A DNA stretch of 56,046 nt from an uncultured Lachnospiraceae bacterium (GCA_902789555.1 CADAOF010000015.1:1-56046); one strand, 5' to 3'; numbered from the stretch's first letter, positions 33,727-42,442 are shown. Program-made: numbers and translations. The notes: a model not told the origin generated them from the letters alone.

Positions 33727-33781
33727 ACAGATTCCGCCTTTAAAGAGGCGGCCAAGGGGCGGTGCCTGCCGTTCGCGGCGC

Positions 33782-33825
33782 CGTCCCCCGGCCGGGAACC
33801 CCGGGGACGAAGGCAGCTTCCTTCG
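33782..33825 (-). other. GC-rich intercistronic stem-loops between binding protein and permease genes
   Basis: CGTCCCC (33782-33788) pairs with GGGGACG (33803-33809), and CGAAGG (33808-33813) pairs with CCTTCG (33820-33825). The two stems share bases 33808-33809, so they overlap and compete slightly. There is no T-run. They probably protect the upstream binding-protein mRNA or attenuate the permease genes. Confidence 0.5.
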
Positions 33826-33843
33826 CCCCGGAAAAAGAGAGGT

Positions 33844-35433
33844 TTATTCCGCGATGCGGATGTGAGAGAAGTTCATGTAGTTGGTGCCGGGAGCCAAGGT
33901 GACGCCTTCCACGTCAAGCTTGCCGGCCGCGATCTGGTTGCCGACCGCAAGAGGAACCAGCGGCAGGTTTTCCGCGACGAATTTCTGCAGATCGGCAAAC
34001 TTGGCAACCATTTTCTCGTAGCTGCCTGCCGTCAGCACTTCATTCTCCAGCTTCACGTACTCTTCGTTGTCGTAGCCGAACATGTTGGCGGAGCCGGCCG
34101 GATCGAAGAAGCGGTGGAAGTTGTAGAGCAGAGCGCCCTGATACGCCGCATAGTCGGTGAACAGATCGTATTCATCGGCCTTCTTGAAGGCGGTCCAGTT
34201 GGAGGCGTCGACCTGACGCAGCTCGACCGTCACGCCGATATCGCCCAGGCAGTCCTGAACGACTTCCGCGATGGCCTTGGTGGTGGCCGTGTGGCCCAGG
34301 ACCAGCTTCAGATCGGTATAGCCGGCCGCCGCCAGGAGCTTCTTGGCTTCTTCCACGTTGTAATCGGGAGCCTTGGCGTCCGCGCTGTAGCCCGCGCCGG
34401 AAGGCACGCAGAAGTTGAAGTTTTCCACGCCGCCGATGCCGTTGTTGAAGGAGATGTCCTTAATGTCCGTACGGTTGATGCCCATGGCCAGTGCCTTACG
34501 GACGTCCGGATTCTTCATGGCTTCTTTTCTGTGGTTGAAGCCCATGTAGTAGGAGTTCGCGCCCTTGCGGGTGAACATCTGCAGATTCTTGTCGCTGGAC
34601 AGGGTGTTGTAGCTGGCCGCGTTTACGTTGAAGATGAAGTCAACGCTGCCGGCCTGTACGGCCGCCACGCGGGAGTCTTCGTCCAGGAGGACTTTGAAGA
34701 TGATGGACTTGGTCGGATATTCTTCGATGCCTGCCCAGTAGTCATCAAAGCGTTCCGCGGTGAACTGCACGCCGGAGGTGTGTTTGGATTTGTCGTAGTA
34801 GTAAGGACCGGTGCCGATAACGGCAGCCTCTTCAGCGGGAAGCTTATCAAAGGCCGCCTTGTTGTAGATCTTGGTCTCCATATAGCTCGGCCAGTCGAAC
34901 ATGGCGGTCTTCAGTTTGAAGCGGACGGTGTTGTCATCCACGACTTCGATGCTGTCGACGTAGGAGGAGTTGGCATTGCTCTTCACTACGTTGCCGGCGC
35001 CGGAAGCCGTATACTCCCAGGTGAATTTCACGTCTTCCGCTTTCAGAACGTTGCCGTTGTGGAACTTGACGTTCTTGCGGAGAATGAATTCCCAGACAAG
35101 GCCGTCGCCGTTCACGTCCTTCCAGGACTCGGCAAGCTGAGGAACCAGTTCTCCGGTGTCCGGATCGTTGAAGACGACGTTGTCAAAGGTGAAGTTGGTG
35201 TAGAACTGCTGCGCAGCCGTGGTGGAGCCGTAAGGGTCAGCCGTATCCAAATCGAACCAGTAGGCGATCGTTACGCTTTCCTTATACTTTTTGGTGTTGT
35301 CCACGGGAGCGACAGTGCCCTGCGTCTGATCCGGGATCGTGGCCGCAGGCGTTGATTCCTTGGGCTGATTGCCGCAGGCGGCCAGACCGATGATCATGAC
35401 AGCCGCCAAAAGGATTGAAACCAGTTTTTTCAT
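33844..35433 (-). CDS. Solute-binding protein family 5 lipoprotein (DppA/OppA-like)
   Basis: A 529-residue lipoprotein. The signal peptide ends at LAAC (Cys20), followed by a short linker and the family 5 fold: IAYWFDLDTADPYGST, then FTNFTFDNVVFNDPDTGELVPQLAESW, and FHNGNVLKAEDVKFTWEY. Size is typical. AAGGAGG precedes the ATG at 35433; the longer in-frame extension lacks support. Family 5 proteins bind peptides but also nickel, opines, glutathione or small acids. Being embedded in an acid-CoA catabolic operon, this one may bind a non-peptide acid or an acyl-amino acid. Confidence 0.94.
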   Translation of the reverse strand: MKKLVSILLAAVMIIGLAACGNQPKESTPAATIPDQTQGTVAPVDNTKKYKESVTIAYWFDLDTADPYGSTTAAQQFYTNFTFDNVVFNDPDTGELVPQLAESWKDVNGDGLVWEFILRKNVKFHNGNVLKAEDVKFTWEYTASGAGNVVKSNANSSYVDSIEVVDDNTVRFKLKTAMFDWPSYMETKIYNKAAFDKLPAEEAAVIGTGPYYYDKSKHTSGVQFTAERFDDYWAGIEEYPTKSIIFKVLLDEDSRVAAVQAGSVDFIFNVNAASYNTLSSDKNLQMFTRKGANSYYMGFNHRKEAMKNPDVRKALAMGINRTDIKDISFNNGIGGVENFNFCVPSGAGYSADAKAPDYNVEEAKKLLAAAGYTDLKLVLGHTATTKAIAEVVQDCLGDIGVTVELRQVDASNWTAFKKADEYDLFTDYAAYQGALLYNFHRFFDPAGSANMFGYDNEEYVKLENEVLTAGSYEKMVAKFADLQKFVAENLPLVPLAVGNQIAAGKLDVEGVTLAPGTNYMNFSHIRIAE

Positions 35434-35532
35434 ATTTTCCTCCTTATTTTTTCTCCTTGATCCGGAGTGTGGGGTACTGGTTGCCGAAGGGTTCTCATGG
35501 AAAGGCTGTCTTCCGCGCCTTTCCGGCTTCAC

Positions 35533-36387
35533 TTAACTGTAATCGTAAAATCCTTTGCCCGCCTTTTTACCAAGGCGGCCTTCTTCCACATATTTTTTGA
35601 ACAGATCGTAACCTGTCGGCTTGACGCCGGTCTGCTCGTATTCGTTCCGGCGGATATCAAAGTTCAGGTCGATGCCGGTGAGGTCCATCAGGCGAAACGG
35701 CCCCATCGGGTGGTTAAGGCCTTCCGTGCATGCCTTGTCCACGTCCTCGATGCTGCAGTATCCGCCCTCGACCAGATGCAGGGCTTCCTCGTTGATCGCG
35801 TGCAGGATGCGGCTGACGACCAGCCCGTCGATCTCCTTGCGCACGCGGATGGGCGTTTTTTTATTCGCCAGGCAGAAATCCACCAGCGCCTGCACCGTCT
35901 CTTCCGAAGTCTGCTCATTCTGCTCGATCTCCACCACCTTCATCACCAGTGCGGGATTGTTGTAGTGGGTGTTGGCAAGCCTCGACGGATCCTTTACGCA
36001 GTCGATGAAAAGGGAGGAGGGCATCCGGCTGGAATTGGTCGTCAGGATCGCCTTATCCGGCGCCAGACGGCTGATCTCGCGGAAGACTTCCTTCTTCACG
36101 TCCTCCCGCTCGATCACCGCTTCAATGACCAGGTCGGCGTCGCTGACCGCTTCCTCCGTGCTTTCCGCCACCAGAAAGCGCTTCCCTGTTTCTTCCACCT
36201 GCTCCGCCGTCATGCGTCCTTTCGCGATGCGGCCTGCCAGATAGTCCCCGGCCCATTTTCTTACGTTCTCCCGGACCGCGGGGATCGTATCCGTTACTTT
36301 TGTCTCAAACCCGCTGATCGCCGCGTTGAGGGCGATCTGACGTCCCATCGTGCCGCCGCCGACGACGGCAACCTTTCTGATCTCCAT
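35533..36387 (-). CDS. 3-hydroxybutyryl-CoA dehydrogenase-like protein (cluster 2)
   Basis: A 284-residue enzyme. It has MEIRKVAVVGGGTMGRQIAL (NAD fold), TNSSRMPSS, the expected His region as NTHYNNPALVMKVVEIEQ, and the C-terminal domain with NHPMGPFRLMDLTGID and a closing GFYDYS. AAAGGAGCGAAG fixes the ATG at 36387. It oxidises an L-3-hydroxyacyl-CoA. The THYNNPA variant (HFFNPAP is usual) is shared in position with THFFAPA of the cluster 1 copy but changed, consistent with another acyl group. Confidence 0.9.
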   Translation of the reverse strand: MEIRKVAVVGGGTMGRQIALNAAISGFETKVTDTIPAVRENVRKWAGDYLAGRIAKGRMTAEQVEETGKRFLVAESTEEAVSDADLVIEAVIEREDVKKEVFREISRLAPDKAILTTNSSRMPSSLFIDCVKDPSRLANTHYNNPALVMKVVEIEQNEQTSEETVQALVDFCLANKKTPIRVRKEIDGLVVSRILHAINEEALHLVEGGYCSIEDVDKACTEGLNHPMGPFRLMDLTGIDLNFDIRRNEYEQTGVKPTGYDLFKKYVEEGRLGKKAGKGFYDYS

Positions 36388-36397
36388 CTTCGCTCCT

Positions 36398-37129
36398 TTA
36401 CTTTCCGCCGTTGACCAGGAACCACTGTCCGTTGACGTAAGAGGCCCGTTCACTGGCCAGGAAGGCGATGACCTCCCCGATTTCTTCGGGTCGTCCAAGG
36501 CGGTGCATCGGGTTGCTTTCCAGCATGGCCTGCAGCACGTGGTCCGGGACCTGGGCATACATTTCCGTGTCCGTCGCGCCGGGTGCCACGCAGTTCACGG
36601 TGATGCCCTTCCTTGCGCTTTCCTTGGCCAGGGAATTGGTAAAACCGATCATGGCGGCCTTGGTGGCGGCGTAATTGGTCTGTCCCGGAATGCCCCGTAC
36701 GGAGCCGGAACTCAGGTTGACGATCCGGCCGTATCCCCGGTCCCGCATGCCGCCTATGACCGCGCGGCACCAGTTGTACATGCCGCCCAGATTGACGTCG
36801 ATCACGGCATGCCACTGGGCGTCAGTCATCTTATGAAACATCACGTCGCGCGTGATGCCGGCGTTGTTGACCAGGATGTCGATGCGTCCGAAGGCTTCCG
36901 TGACTCTTGCCGCCGCCGCGCGTACGGATTCCGCATCCGCCACGTTGCAGGAGACGGCAATTGCCTGCGTGCCCATGCCGCGCAGTTCCTCCGCCACTTT
37001 TTCTGCCTGCTCCTCCCGGATATCCACGACGGCAATGCCTGCCGCGTGCTCACGTGCAAAGATCCGGGCTGTCGCTGCGCCGATACCGGCACCTGCCCCC
37101 GTAATCACAGCAAATTTACCGCTTAACAT
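36398..37129 (-). CDS. FabG-like short-chain dehydrogenase (cluster 2)
   Basis: A 243-residue SDR. It has TGAGAGIGAATA (cofactor loop), VDIREE after strand 2 (NAD-favouring), NNAG, Ser in NLSSGSVRG, Y-x3-K in NYAATKAAM, and the end YVNGQWFLVNGGK. It is closely related along its whole length to the cluster 1 SDR at 27273. First gene of the cluster 2 minus-strand operon, 10 bases before the dehydrogenase gene, with CGGAGGCAATTT before the ATG. Confidence 0.9.
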   Translation of the reverse strand: MLSGKFAVITGAGAGIGAATARIFAREHAAGIAVVDIREEQAEKVAEELRGMGTQAIAVSCNVADAESVRAAAARVTEAFGRIDILVNNAGITRDVMFHKMTDAQWHAVIDVNLGGMYNWCRAVIGGMRDRGYGRIVNLSSGSVRGIPGQTNYAATKAAMIGFTNSLAKESARKGITVNCVAPGATDTEMYAQVPDHVLQAMLESNPMHRLGRPEEIGEVIAFLASERASYVNGQWFLVNGGK

Positions 37130-37143
37130 AAATTGCCTCCGAT

Positions 37144-37155
37144 ATGAACGTTCAT
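37144..37155. promoter_or_regulatory. Palindrome ATGAACGTTCAT, possible operator
   Basis: A perfect 12-base palindrome between the -10 box (37169) and the SDR start codon (37129), placed to block transcription if bound. The binding factor is unknown. Confidence 0.4.
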
Positions 37156-37168
37156 GCTTCTATAAAAA

Positions 37169-37197
37169 TAATTACAGCAAATATGTTTCCTTGTCAA
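37169..37197 (-). promoter_or_regulatory. Promoter of the cluster 2 operon
   Basis: On the minus strand: TTGACA (37192-37197), 17 bases, TAATTA (37169-37174), about 40 bases before the ATG in an AT-rich intergenic stretch. Confidence 0.7.
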
Positions 37198-37274
37198 TAT
37201 ATTTATTCGATAATTAAGAATAATTTGCAACAATTTTCACTCTGCAGCATCCTGCATCGACAAAAAATAATTAA

Positions 37275-37302
37275 TTGCAATAATATTATTTTGTGTTATA
37301 CT
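37275..37302 (+). promoter_or_regulatory. Promoter of the AraC-type gene
   Basis: TTGCAA, 16 bases, TATACT, ending 31 bases before the ATG. A similar TTGCAACAATTTT lies 50 bases upstream at 37225 (11 of 13 bases match 37275-37287), a possible pair of AraC-family half-sites. Confidence 0.6.
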
Positions 37303-37333
37303 GTTTTCAGCAACGAAAAGGACAGCGGACAGC

Positions 37334-38242
37334 ATGAAAAATCTTCAGCTTCTTTGGGTCTCAGACAGTACGCTGCAGCCCGGACACAGCGTCAAAACGC
37401 ATACACATGACGATTATTACCATCTCGTCTGCGTTAAGCACGGTGAAATGCATTTTACCCTGGATAAGGAAACCTTCCTCCTTCATGACGGGGACACCGT
37501 TCTGGTCCACAAGGGCGTGCAGCACGGTTTCGTCAACAATACCGGGGAAATCATCCTCTCCTGCGAGATCAAGTTCGTCGTGCTGAACAAGGCGCTGGAA
37601 CGGATCCTCACCCACTCCTCCGAGGGGCCTTTCCGCGACAGTTTTGTTACGCAGCTCATCTCTCACATCGCCCGAGAATACCGCCTGAACAAGGCCATGA
37701 AGGACGATGCCGCTGCCGTCGCTCTGGAAACGCTGATTTATCATCTGACCGCCGACATGCGGGAAGGCGACAGTTCCCGAATCATCGACACCGGCGGCTA
37801 TTCTGAGCTTTCCCGCCGTGTGATCGACTATCTGACAGAGCACTACGACGAAACCATTTCCCTGGATGACATCTCGCAGGGCGTCGGCATTACCAAGACC
37901 TATCTCTGCAATGCGTTCCGGAAAAACACCGGCATGACCATCTTCGACTGCCTGAAGCTCATCCGCATCCGAAAGGCGGCGGAGTTCCTGGTTTACAGCG
38001 ACCTGTCCCTCAACCAGATCGCGCAGATGTGCGGTCTGGTCTCTGCCAGCCACTTCAACCGCGTCTTCATGCATTACGTGGGGATCCCGCCGGGACAGTG
38101 CCGCCGGGCCTACGCCTACAACCTCTTAGCCGGCGCGGGCGACACCCAGCGCAGCGCGGACTCCTTCATGTACAGCGTACTTGCCGGCAAAGCGATCTCG
38201 CCGGAGATCATCAACAGCTTCGAATCCTTAAATCACGCATAA
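37334..38242 (+). CDS. AraC-family regulator with N-terminal cupin domain
   Basis: A 302-residue regulator. Residues about 20-75 form a cupin sensor (HTHDDYYHLVCV, LLHDGDTVLVHKGVQHGF). Residues about 155-255 carry two helix-turn-helix motifs (SLDDISQGVGITKTYLCNAFRKN and LNQIAQMCGLVSASHFNRVF). Divergent from the cluster 2 operon and upstream of the thiolase, so it probably activates both. The ribosome site is weak (AAAGGACAGC). The C-terminal tail of about 40 residues is longer than usual. Confidence 0.92.
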   Translation: MKNLQLLWVSDSTLQPGHSVKTHTHDDYYHLVCVKHGEMHFTLDKETFLLHDGDTVLVHKGVQHGFVNNTGEIILSCEIKFVVLNKALERILTHSSEGPFRDSFVTQLISHIAREYRLNKAMKDDAAAVALETLIYHLTADMREGDSSRIIDTGGYSELSRRVIDYLTEHYDETISLDDISQGVGITKTYLCNAFRKNTGMTIFDCLKLIRIRKAAEFLVYSDLSLNQIAQMCGLVSASHFNRVFMHYVGIPPGQCRRAYAYNLLAGAGDTQRSADSFMYSVLAGKAISPEIINSFESLNHA

Positions 38243-38249
38243 ATCGGAA

Positions 38250-38280
38250 GGCGGCGCCTTAAAAAGCGCCGCCCTTTGCT
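38250..38280 (+). terminator. Terminator of the AraC-type gene
   Basis: GGCGGCGC, eight-base loop, GCGCCGCC, then CTTTGCTTATTG. It lies 7 bases past the stop codon. Confidence 0.75.
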
Positions 38281-38317
38281 TATTGTTATTTATTTTTCAT
38301 TTATTTTACGTTTTCTC

Positions 38318-38346
38318 TTGCTTTTCTTGTCTTATATTATTATGAT
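38318..38346 (+). promoter_or_regulatory. Promoter of the cluster 2 thiolase
   Basis: TTGCTT, 17 bases, TATGAT, in a T-rich region about 70 bases before the start codon. Confidence 0.5.
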
Positions 38347-38414
38347 AAACATACAAGGACGAACGTTTCCTATACCGGCCGCAGTCTGCGGAAGAATTGA
38401 TACGGGAGGACCTC

Positions 38415-39611
38415 ATGATGCGTGAAGTTGTACTGGTGGACGGTGCCCGCACCGCCTTCGGCCGTCTGGGCGGCGGCTTAAGAAACTTTTATCCGGCGGA
38501 ACTGGCCGGTCTGGTGATCCGCGGACTGCTTGAAAAGACCGCTCTTTTGGAAAAGACGCCGGTTGACAACGTCTTTATCGGCTCCGCCTTCGGCGACGCC
38601 CGATCCTCGAACGTTGCCCGTTACGCTTCCCTTTATGCCGGTCTGCCTTACGAAGTCTCTGCCAGCTTTCTGGAGATGCAGTGCGGTTCGTCCGTGGACT
38701 GCATTAACCATGCGGCCTGGAAGATCGCCACAGGCAATGCAGACGTGATCATCGCCGGCGGCACCGAATCCTACAGTCAGAAATTCGCCAAGTTCAGCAT
38801 GTCCGTCGACCCCTACAAGCTAATCCCTCCCACGGCCATTCCGAATCAGCTTTCCCCGCGGAAAGAGGAAGCGATCGACATGGTCACGATCTCCGATTTG
38901 ATGGCAGCCCGCTGGGAGATCTCCCGCGAAGAGAGCGACGCCTTTGCCCTCAGAAGCCAGCAGCGCGCACAGAGAGCGGCAGAGAGCGGCTGGACCGGGC
39001 GGCAGATCACGCCGGTCGTGATCCCCGCGACGAAGCGCAGCCCCGAGACCGTTGTTTCGGAGGACGAAGGTCCCCGCAAAGACATGACGATCGAGCAGCT
39101 GAAAAAACTCCGCAGCGTCCGTGAAGGCGGCGTCACTACTGCCGGCAATGCCTGCGGCCGCAACGACGGCGCCGCCGCCGTGCTCCTGATGAGCGCCGAG
39201 AGAGCCCGGGAATGCGGCCTGAAGCCTCTCGCCTACTGGCGCGGGTCGGCCGAACACGGCGTCGATCCCCGCTACATGGGCATCGCCCCGGCGTACTCCA
39301 ACCTGAAACTGCTGAAAAAAGCCGGTTTGAGCTTAAAGGATATTGACATCTTCGAATGCAATGAGGCCTTTGCCGCCCAGAACCTCTCCGTGATCAAGGT
39401 CATGCAGGAGGAAAGCGGCGATACCGTCGACGAGACCCGCTGGAATCCCAACGGCGGCGCCATCGCCTACGGCCACCCCAACGGCGCCTCCGGTGCCCGC
39501 ATCGCTCTTTTCGCGGCGCAGGAATTAAGCGACTTCGACGGCCGCTACGCCCTCGTCTCCACCTGCTGCGGCGGCGGGCTGGGTATCTCCGCCCTCCTGG
39601 AACGCGCCTGA
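38415..39611 (+). CDS. Acetyl-CoA acyltransferase (thiolase), cluster 2
   Basis: A 398-residue thiolase with an intact site: Cys90 in EMQCGSSVDC, His in YGHPNGASG, the second Cys in STCCGGGLG, and NEAFAAQ. GGGAGGA lies 4 bases before the first ATG (38415) and 7 before the second (38418), so either may be used. It is transcribed apart from, but next to, the regulator of the cluster 2 operon and completes that pathway by cleaving the 3-oxoacyl-CoA. Confidence 0.95.
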   Translation: MMREVVLVDGARTAFGRLGGGLRNFYPAELAGLVIRGLLEKTALLEKTPVDNVFIGSAFGDARSSNVARYASLYAGLPYEVSASFLEMQCGSSVDCINHAAWKIATGNADVIIAGGTESYSQKFAKFSMSVDPYKLIPPTAIPNQLSPRKEEAIDMVTISDLMAARWEISREESDAFALRSQQRAQRAAESGWTGRQITPVVIPATKRSPETVVSEDEGPRKDMTIEQLKKLRSVREGGVTTAGNACGRNDGAAAVLLMSAERARECGLKPLAYWRGSAEHGVDPRYMGIAPAYSNLKLLKKAGLSLKDIDIFECNEAFAAQNLSVIKVMQEESGDTVDETRWNPNGGAIAYGHPNGASGARIALFAAQELSDFDGRYALVSTCCGGGLGISALLERA

Positions 39612-39621
39612 GCGATCAAGC

Positions 39622-39672
39622 AAAAACTGCTGCCTGCCGAAGGACCGTCCCTCGGAAGGCAGCAGTTTTTTT
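39622..39672. terminator. Terminator between the thiolase and the PGA operon
   Basis: AAAAACTGCTGCCT and AGGCAGCAGTTTTT pair over 14 bases, with A and T runs on both sides, between convergent genes ending at 39611 and 39695. It works in both directions. Confidence 0.85.
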
Positions 39673-39694
39673 ACGGCCCAAACGCCGCTTTTTA

Positions 39695-40789
39695 TTATTC
39701 CCTATCAGAGTTTTCCCCCTCCCGCAGGCTCTTTTTCCGGTCCTTTTCGATCAGGATCAGCGCAGTGAACGTGATTGCCGCAGTCATCGCGATCAGGCCG
39801 CGGTCATAGCGGCGCTCGAAGTAGACGCCTTCGGTGCCGGGCTCCGGCAGCCGGTCAGGATCGAAGCCGATGCCGTATTCCAGACAGAGCTTTTTGATAT
39901 TAAGGAAGGAAATGACTGGGATCCCCTCATTCAGATAGTATTCCATGAGGCCGCTGCCCGCGTTCAGTTCGGTCCGCTGCGGGGCCAGGATCCCGTAGGA
40001 ATTATCCAGTGCGAAGGCGTTCCGGCCGATCCCCGCAACGTTCCCGCCGACGTTGACGAAGGCGGCGGGGCTCCCGTAGATCCCGAGCCGCAGGCGGACC
40101 GCCTCCTCCAGGGAAACGACCGGCGTTACGGCCAGCCCTTCCGCGGCAAGCCGTGCCTTCACGGCCTCGATCTCTTCGGTCTCCTCCATCAGAGCGCCCG
40201 TCATGTCGGTGCCGGCGTCGTTCTGTCCGCCCATCGTGACGAGGGCAGGCGCCGCTCCGATCAGGCCGGCTTCATAGGCTGTCAAGAGCATTTCCGGCGC
40301 GGTATATTCCGGAATGTTGGCCCCGTAGAACGAAGCGCCGACCGCGGCGCTGTAGATGAGCTTAAGCCCCATGGCGTCCGCCGCGCAGACGGCGGCAAGG
40401 TCGATCCCCGGGAAGGAGCCGGAAAAGCAGGCAGCAAGAGTATCCCCCTCCTTCAGCCCGGCTTCGGTAAAAAGCCGCACGCAGAGGGCTGCCATTTCCG
40501 GCAGTTCGGCCGTGCGCTTCGCTTCCAGCTGGCCGACCGAGGTGGAGATAGAGGAATTCGGCAGACCGATCAGGCCGAGTCCCAGCGTATCCTCCGCGCT
40601 GATCGGGATCCCGCGGCGCAGCCTTTCGTTCCGCACGCATTCAAGCGCGCGCACATAGCGCTCTGCCGCCTCCCGCATCGTATCAAAGGCTTCCGCTTTC
40701 CGGCGGGAGCCTTCCTTATATATCAGCGCAGCCGCAGCAAGGACAAAGAGCAGCAGCCCGCAGTAAAATAGCAGCGTTCGTTTCTTCAT
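39695..40789 (-). CDS. pgsW: Poly-gamma-glutamate system protein PgsW-like
   Basis: A 364-residue protein. One N-terminal helix (about 6-24), then an extracytoplasmic domain with LGLIGLPNSSISTSVGQLEAK, GDTLAACFSGSFPGIDLA and VNVGGNVAGIG, and a second hydrophobic stretch near the C-terminus (about 330-350). This matches the poly-gamma-glutamate system protein that follows PgsB and PgsC in some anaerobes. Its role is not established. ATG at 40789 overlaps the PgsC stop (ATGA). No PgsA/CapA or PgsE is present nearby. Confidence 0.78.
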   Translation of the reverse strand: MKKRTLLFYCGLLLFVLAAAALIYKEGSRRKAEAFDTMREAAERYVRALECVRNERLRRGIPISAEDTLGLGLIGLPNSSISTSVGQLEAKRTAELPEMAALCVRLFTEAGLKEGDTLAACFSGSFPGIDLAAVCAADAMGLKLIYSAAVGASFYGANIPEYTAPEMLLTAYEAGLIGAAPALVTMGGQNDAGTDMTGALMEETEEIEAVKARLAAEGLAVTPVVSLEEAVRLRLGIYGSPAAFVNVGGNVAGIGRNAFALDNSYGILAPQRTELNAGSGLMEYYLNEGIPVISFLNIKKLCLEYGIGFDPDRLPEPGTEGVYFERRYDRGLIAMTAAITFTALILIEKDRKKSLREGENSDRE

Positions 40790-41208
40790 AGCACCCCGAA
40801 CCACAGCAGGCAGAGCGCGCACAGCCCGGTAACGATGCCGAGTGAGACGCCCGTCTTCGCGAAGCCCTGTTTCTGCAGATCCCGTACCAGCAGAGCAGGA
40901 ACGATATAGCCGATCATGCGGATGCCGCCCGGCAGAAGGCCCGTCGCTCCGATGAGAAGCGAGAGGCCGAGCCCCAGCACCACGTTGACGGCAAAAAGGC
41001 GCCGCCCGTAGAGGATAAGGAAGCGGCCGAGCAGCTTATCCAGCCCGTATACGGCAAGCACGATCAGCAGCGTATAGGCGATCCTCACCGGCTGGGCAAG
41101 GCAGAGCGCAAAATAGACCGGGGTCACCAGTCCGCCCGGAGAATAATGCGCGATCTCGGCGTACAGCACCGCCAGCAGGATCCCGACGGCAACGATCTCA
41201 GTGTACAT
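40786..41208 (-). CDS. pgsC: Poly-gamma-glutamate synthetase membrane subunit PgsC/CapC
   Basis: A 140-residue membrane protein starting MYTEIVAVGILLAVLYAE, with YSPGGLVTPVYFAL and four to five helices, the CapC pattern and size. The ATG at 41208 lies inside the end of pgsB with GGAGGAAG upstream; the longer frame extends into pgsB and is rejected. With PgsB it forms the membrane complex that polymerises or exports gamma-linked glutamate. Confidence 0.85.
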   Translation of the reverse strand: MYTEIVAVGILLAVLYAEIAHYSPGGLVTPVYFALCLAQPVRIAYTLLIVLAVYGLDKLLGRFLILYGRRLFAVNVVLGLGLSLLIGATGLLPGGIRMIGYIVPALLVRDLQKQGFAKTGVSLGIVTGLCALCLLWFGVL

Positions 41209-42349
41209 CGGCAGCTTCCTCCCTTCCGAGTTCCCTCTCCGCGCGCTGCGCGAGACGGATCCCTTCATTTTTAATATTGCCTGCCGCAAGGATCAGCGTC
41301 GGCGTCTCCGCCGAAAGCGGGATCTCGTCCGCGTTCGTGAAGACGCGGATCTCCGCTCCCGGGCACTTTTTCCGGCAGAGGCGGGCCAGCGCCGGCAGGC
41401 TTTCGCCGAGGAGCCAGATCTCCGCCGGCTGCAGTTCTCCCGCGAGCCTTGCCATGTCGGCGGCGCGGGCCGGACGGTCTTCGCGGTTGTTGAGGAGCAG
41501 GATCAGCCGTTCTCCTTCTCCGCCGCGGGTCCGTTCCCAGATCATCTTCGTTGACGTCACGTCATTCGCGGAGAGCGCATTCACGAAAGTGAGGCTGCCC
41601 TCATGGTAGACCGCGAGCGCGAAGGGATCCGGGCGGAATTGCGTGAAGCCCTTGACGGCCGCCTCGTCCGAAACGCCCAGGCTCCGGCAGACGGCAAGGG
41701 CCAGCGCGACGTTTTCGGAAAAATCGATCCCGGCAGCTCCCGGCACGCCCTCAAGGTCCTCCGGCGACGTGAAGCAGATGCTGCTCCCAAGCGCCTTCGC
41801 GCGTTCGCTCATGCGTTCCCGGAAATCCTGCTCCGCCGTAAAGATGCTGCCGCCCTCCGGAAGCATTTCCATGAGGCAGTCCAGGATCTCCCCCCGCGTC
41901 TCTCCCATCACGTCCATGTGGTCGAGCCGCGCATTGGTGATCACGCCGATATCGTTTCGGAGCATGTTTCGGGCCGAGACCCGCTGGTATTCCGGCTGCA
42001 GCGCCATGCACTCGATCACCAGGATGTCGGCCTTTTCCTCCGCGGCGGCATGCAGATATTTCAGCTGCTCGCGGATGTTCGCCGGTCCGCGTCTTCTGAT
42101 CTCCTCCTCGCGGCCATCCGGATGGAGGCAGAGCGGAAGCGTCCCCGTCGTCTTGCACATGACCCGGTACCCGCCGGCAGCCAGTCCGGCCGCAATAAGG
42201 CGCGAGACCGTCGATTTGCCCCGGGTCCCGTTCACATAGATCACATGCTGCAGTTTTTTCCTGTCCTGCCGCGCCCTTACCGCCTCTGCCGTGAGATAGG
42301 CAAAAAGCAGGCCGGAAAGGACCAGGATCGTTATCCATACCTTATCCAT
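41198..42349 (-). CDS. pgsB: Poly-gamma-glutamate synthetase ligase PgsB/CapB
   Basis: A 383-residue amide ligase of the Mur-ligase fold. It has an N-terminal helix (about 6-24), the P-loop VNGTRGKSTVSR, NARLDHMDVMGET, and LNNREDRPARAADMA. This is CapB/PgsB in layout and size. It uses ATP to link the gamma-carboxyl of glutamate, via an acyl phosphate, to the growing chain. The ribosome site is weak. First gene of the minus-strand pgsB-C-W unit, divergent from the lipoprotein operon at 42496, which encodes possible cleavage and uptake functions. Confidence 0.88.
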   Translation of the reverse strand: MDKVWITILVLSGLLFAYLTAEAVRARQDRKKLQHVIYVNGTRGKSTVSRLIAAGLAAGGYRVMCKTTGTLPLCLHPDGREEEIRRRGPANIREQLKYLHAAAEEKADILVIECMALQPEYQRVSARNMLRNDIGVITNARLDHMDVMGETRGEILDCLMEMLPEGGSIFTAEQDFRERMSERAKALGSSICFTSPEDLEGVPGAAGIDFSENVALALAVCRSLGVSDEAAVKGFTQFRPDPFALAVYHEGSLTFVNALSANDVTSTKMIWERTRGGEGERLILLLNNREDRPARAADMARLAGELQPAEIWLLGESLPALARLCRKKCPGAEIRVFTNADEIPLSAETPTLILAAGNIKNEGIRLAQRAERELGREEAADVH

Positions 42350-42415
42350 GGCTCGATTCTACACTGAAAAAAGCGGAAATACCACCCATACTTTTTCTGC
42401 TAAAGAAAAAATTCC

Positions 42416-42442
42416 TTGCCTTAACGAAAAATATGATATAAT
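42416..42442 (+). promoter_or_regulatory. Extended -10 promoter of the surface-hydrolase operon
   Basis: TTGCCT, 15 bases, TATAAT with TG one base upstream (TGATATAAT), ending 53 bases before the lipoprotein ATG. The short spacing is compensated by the extended -10. It lies between the divergent pgsB and lipoprotein genes. Confidence 0.65.

Noticed and set aside
33862-35355. Long plus-strand open frame opposite the binding-protein gene
   Set aside because: A shadow of the family 5 binding protein; repetitive VV/HV-rich translation and no ribosome site.
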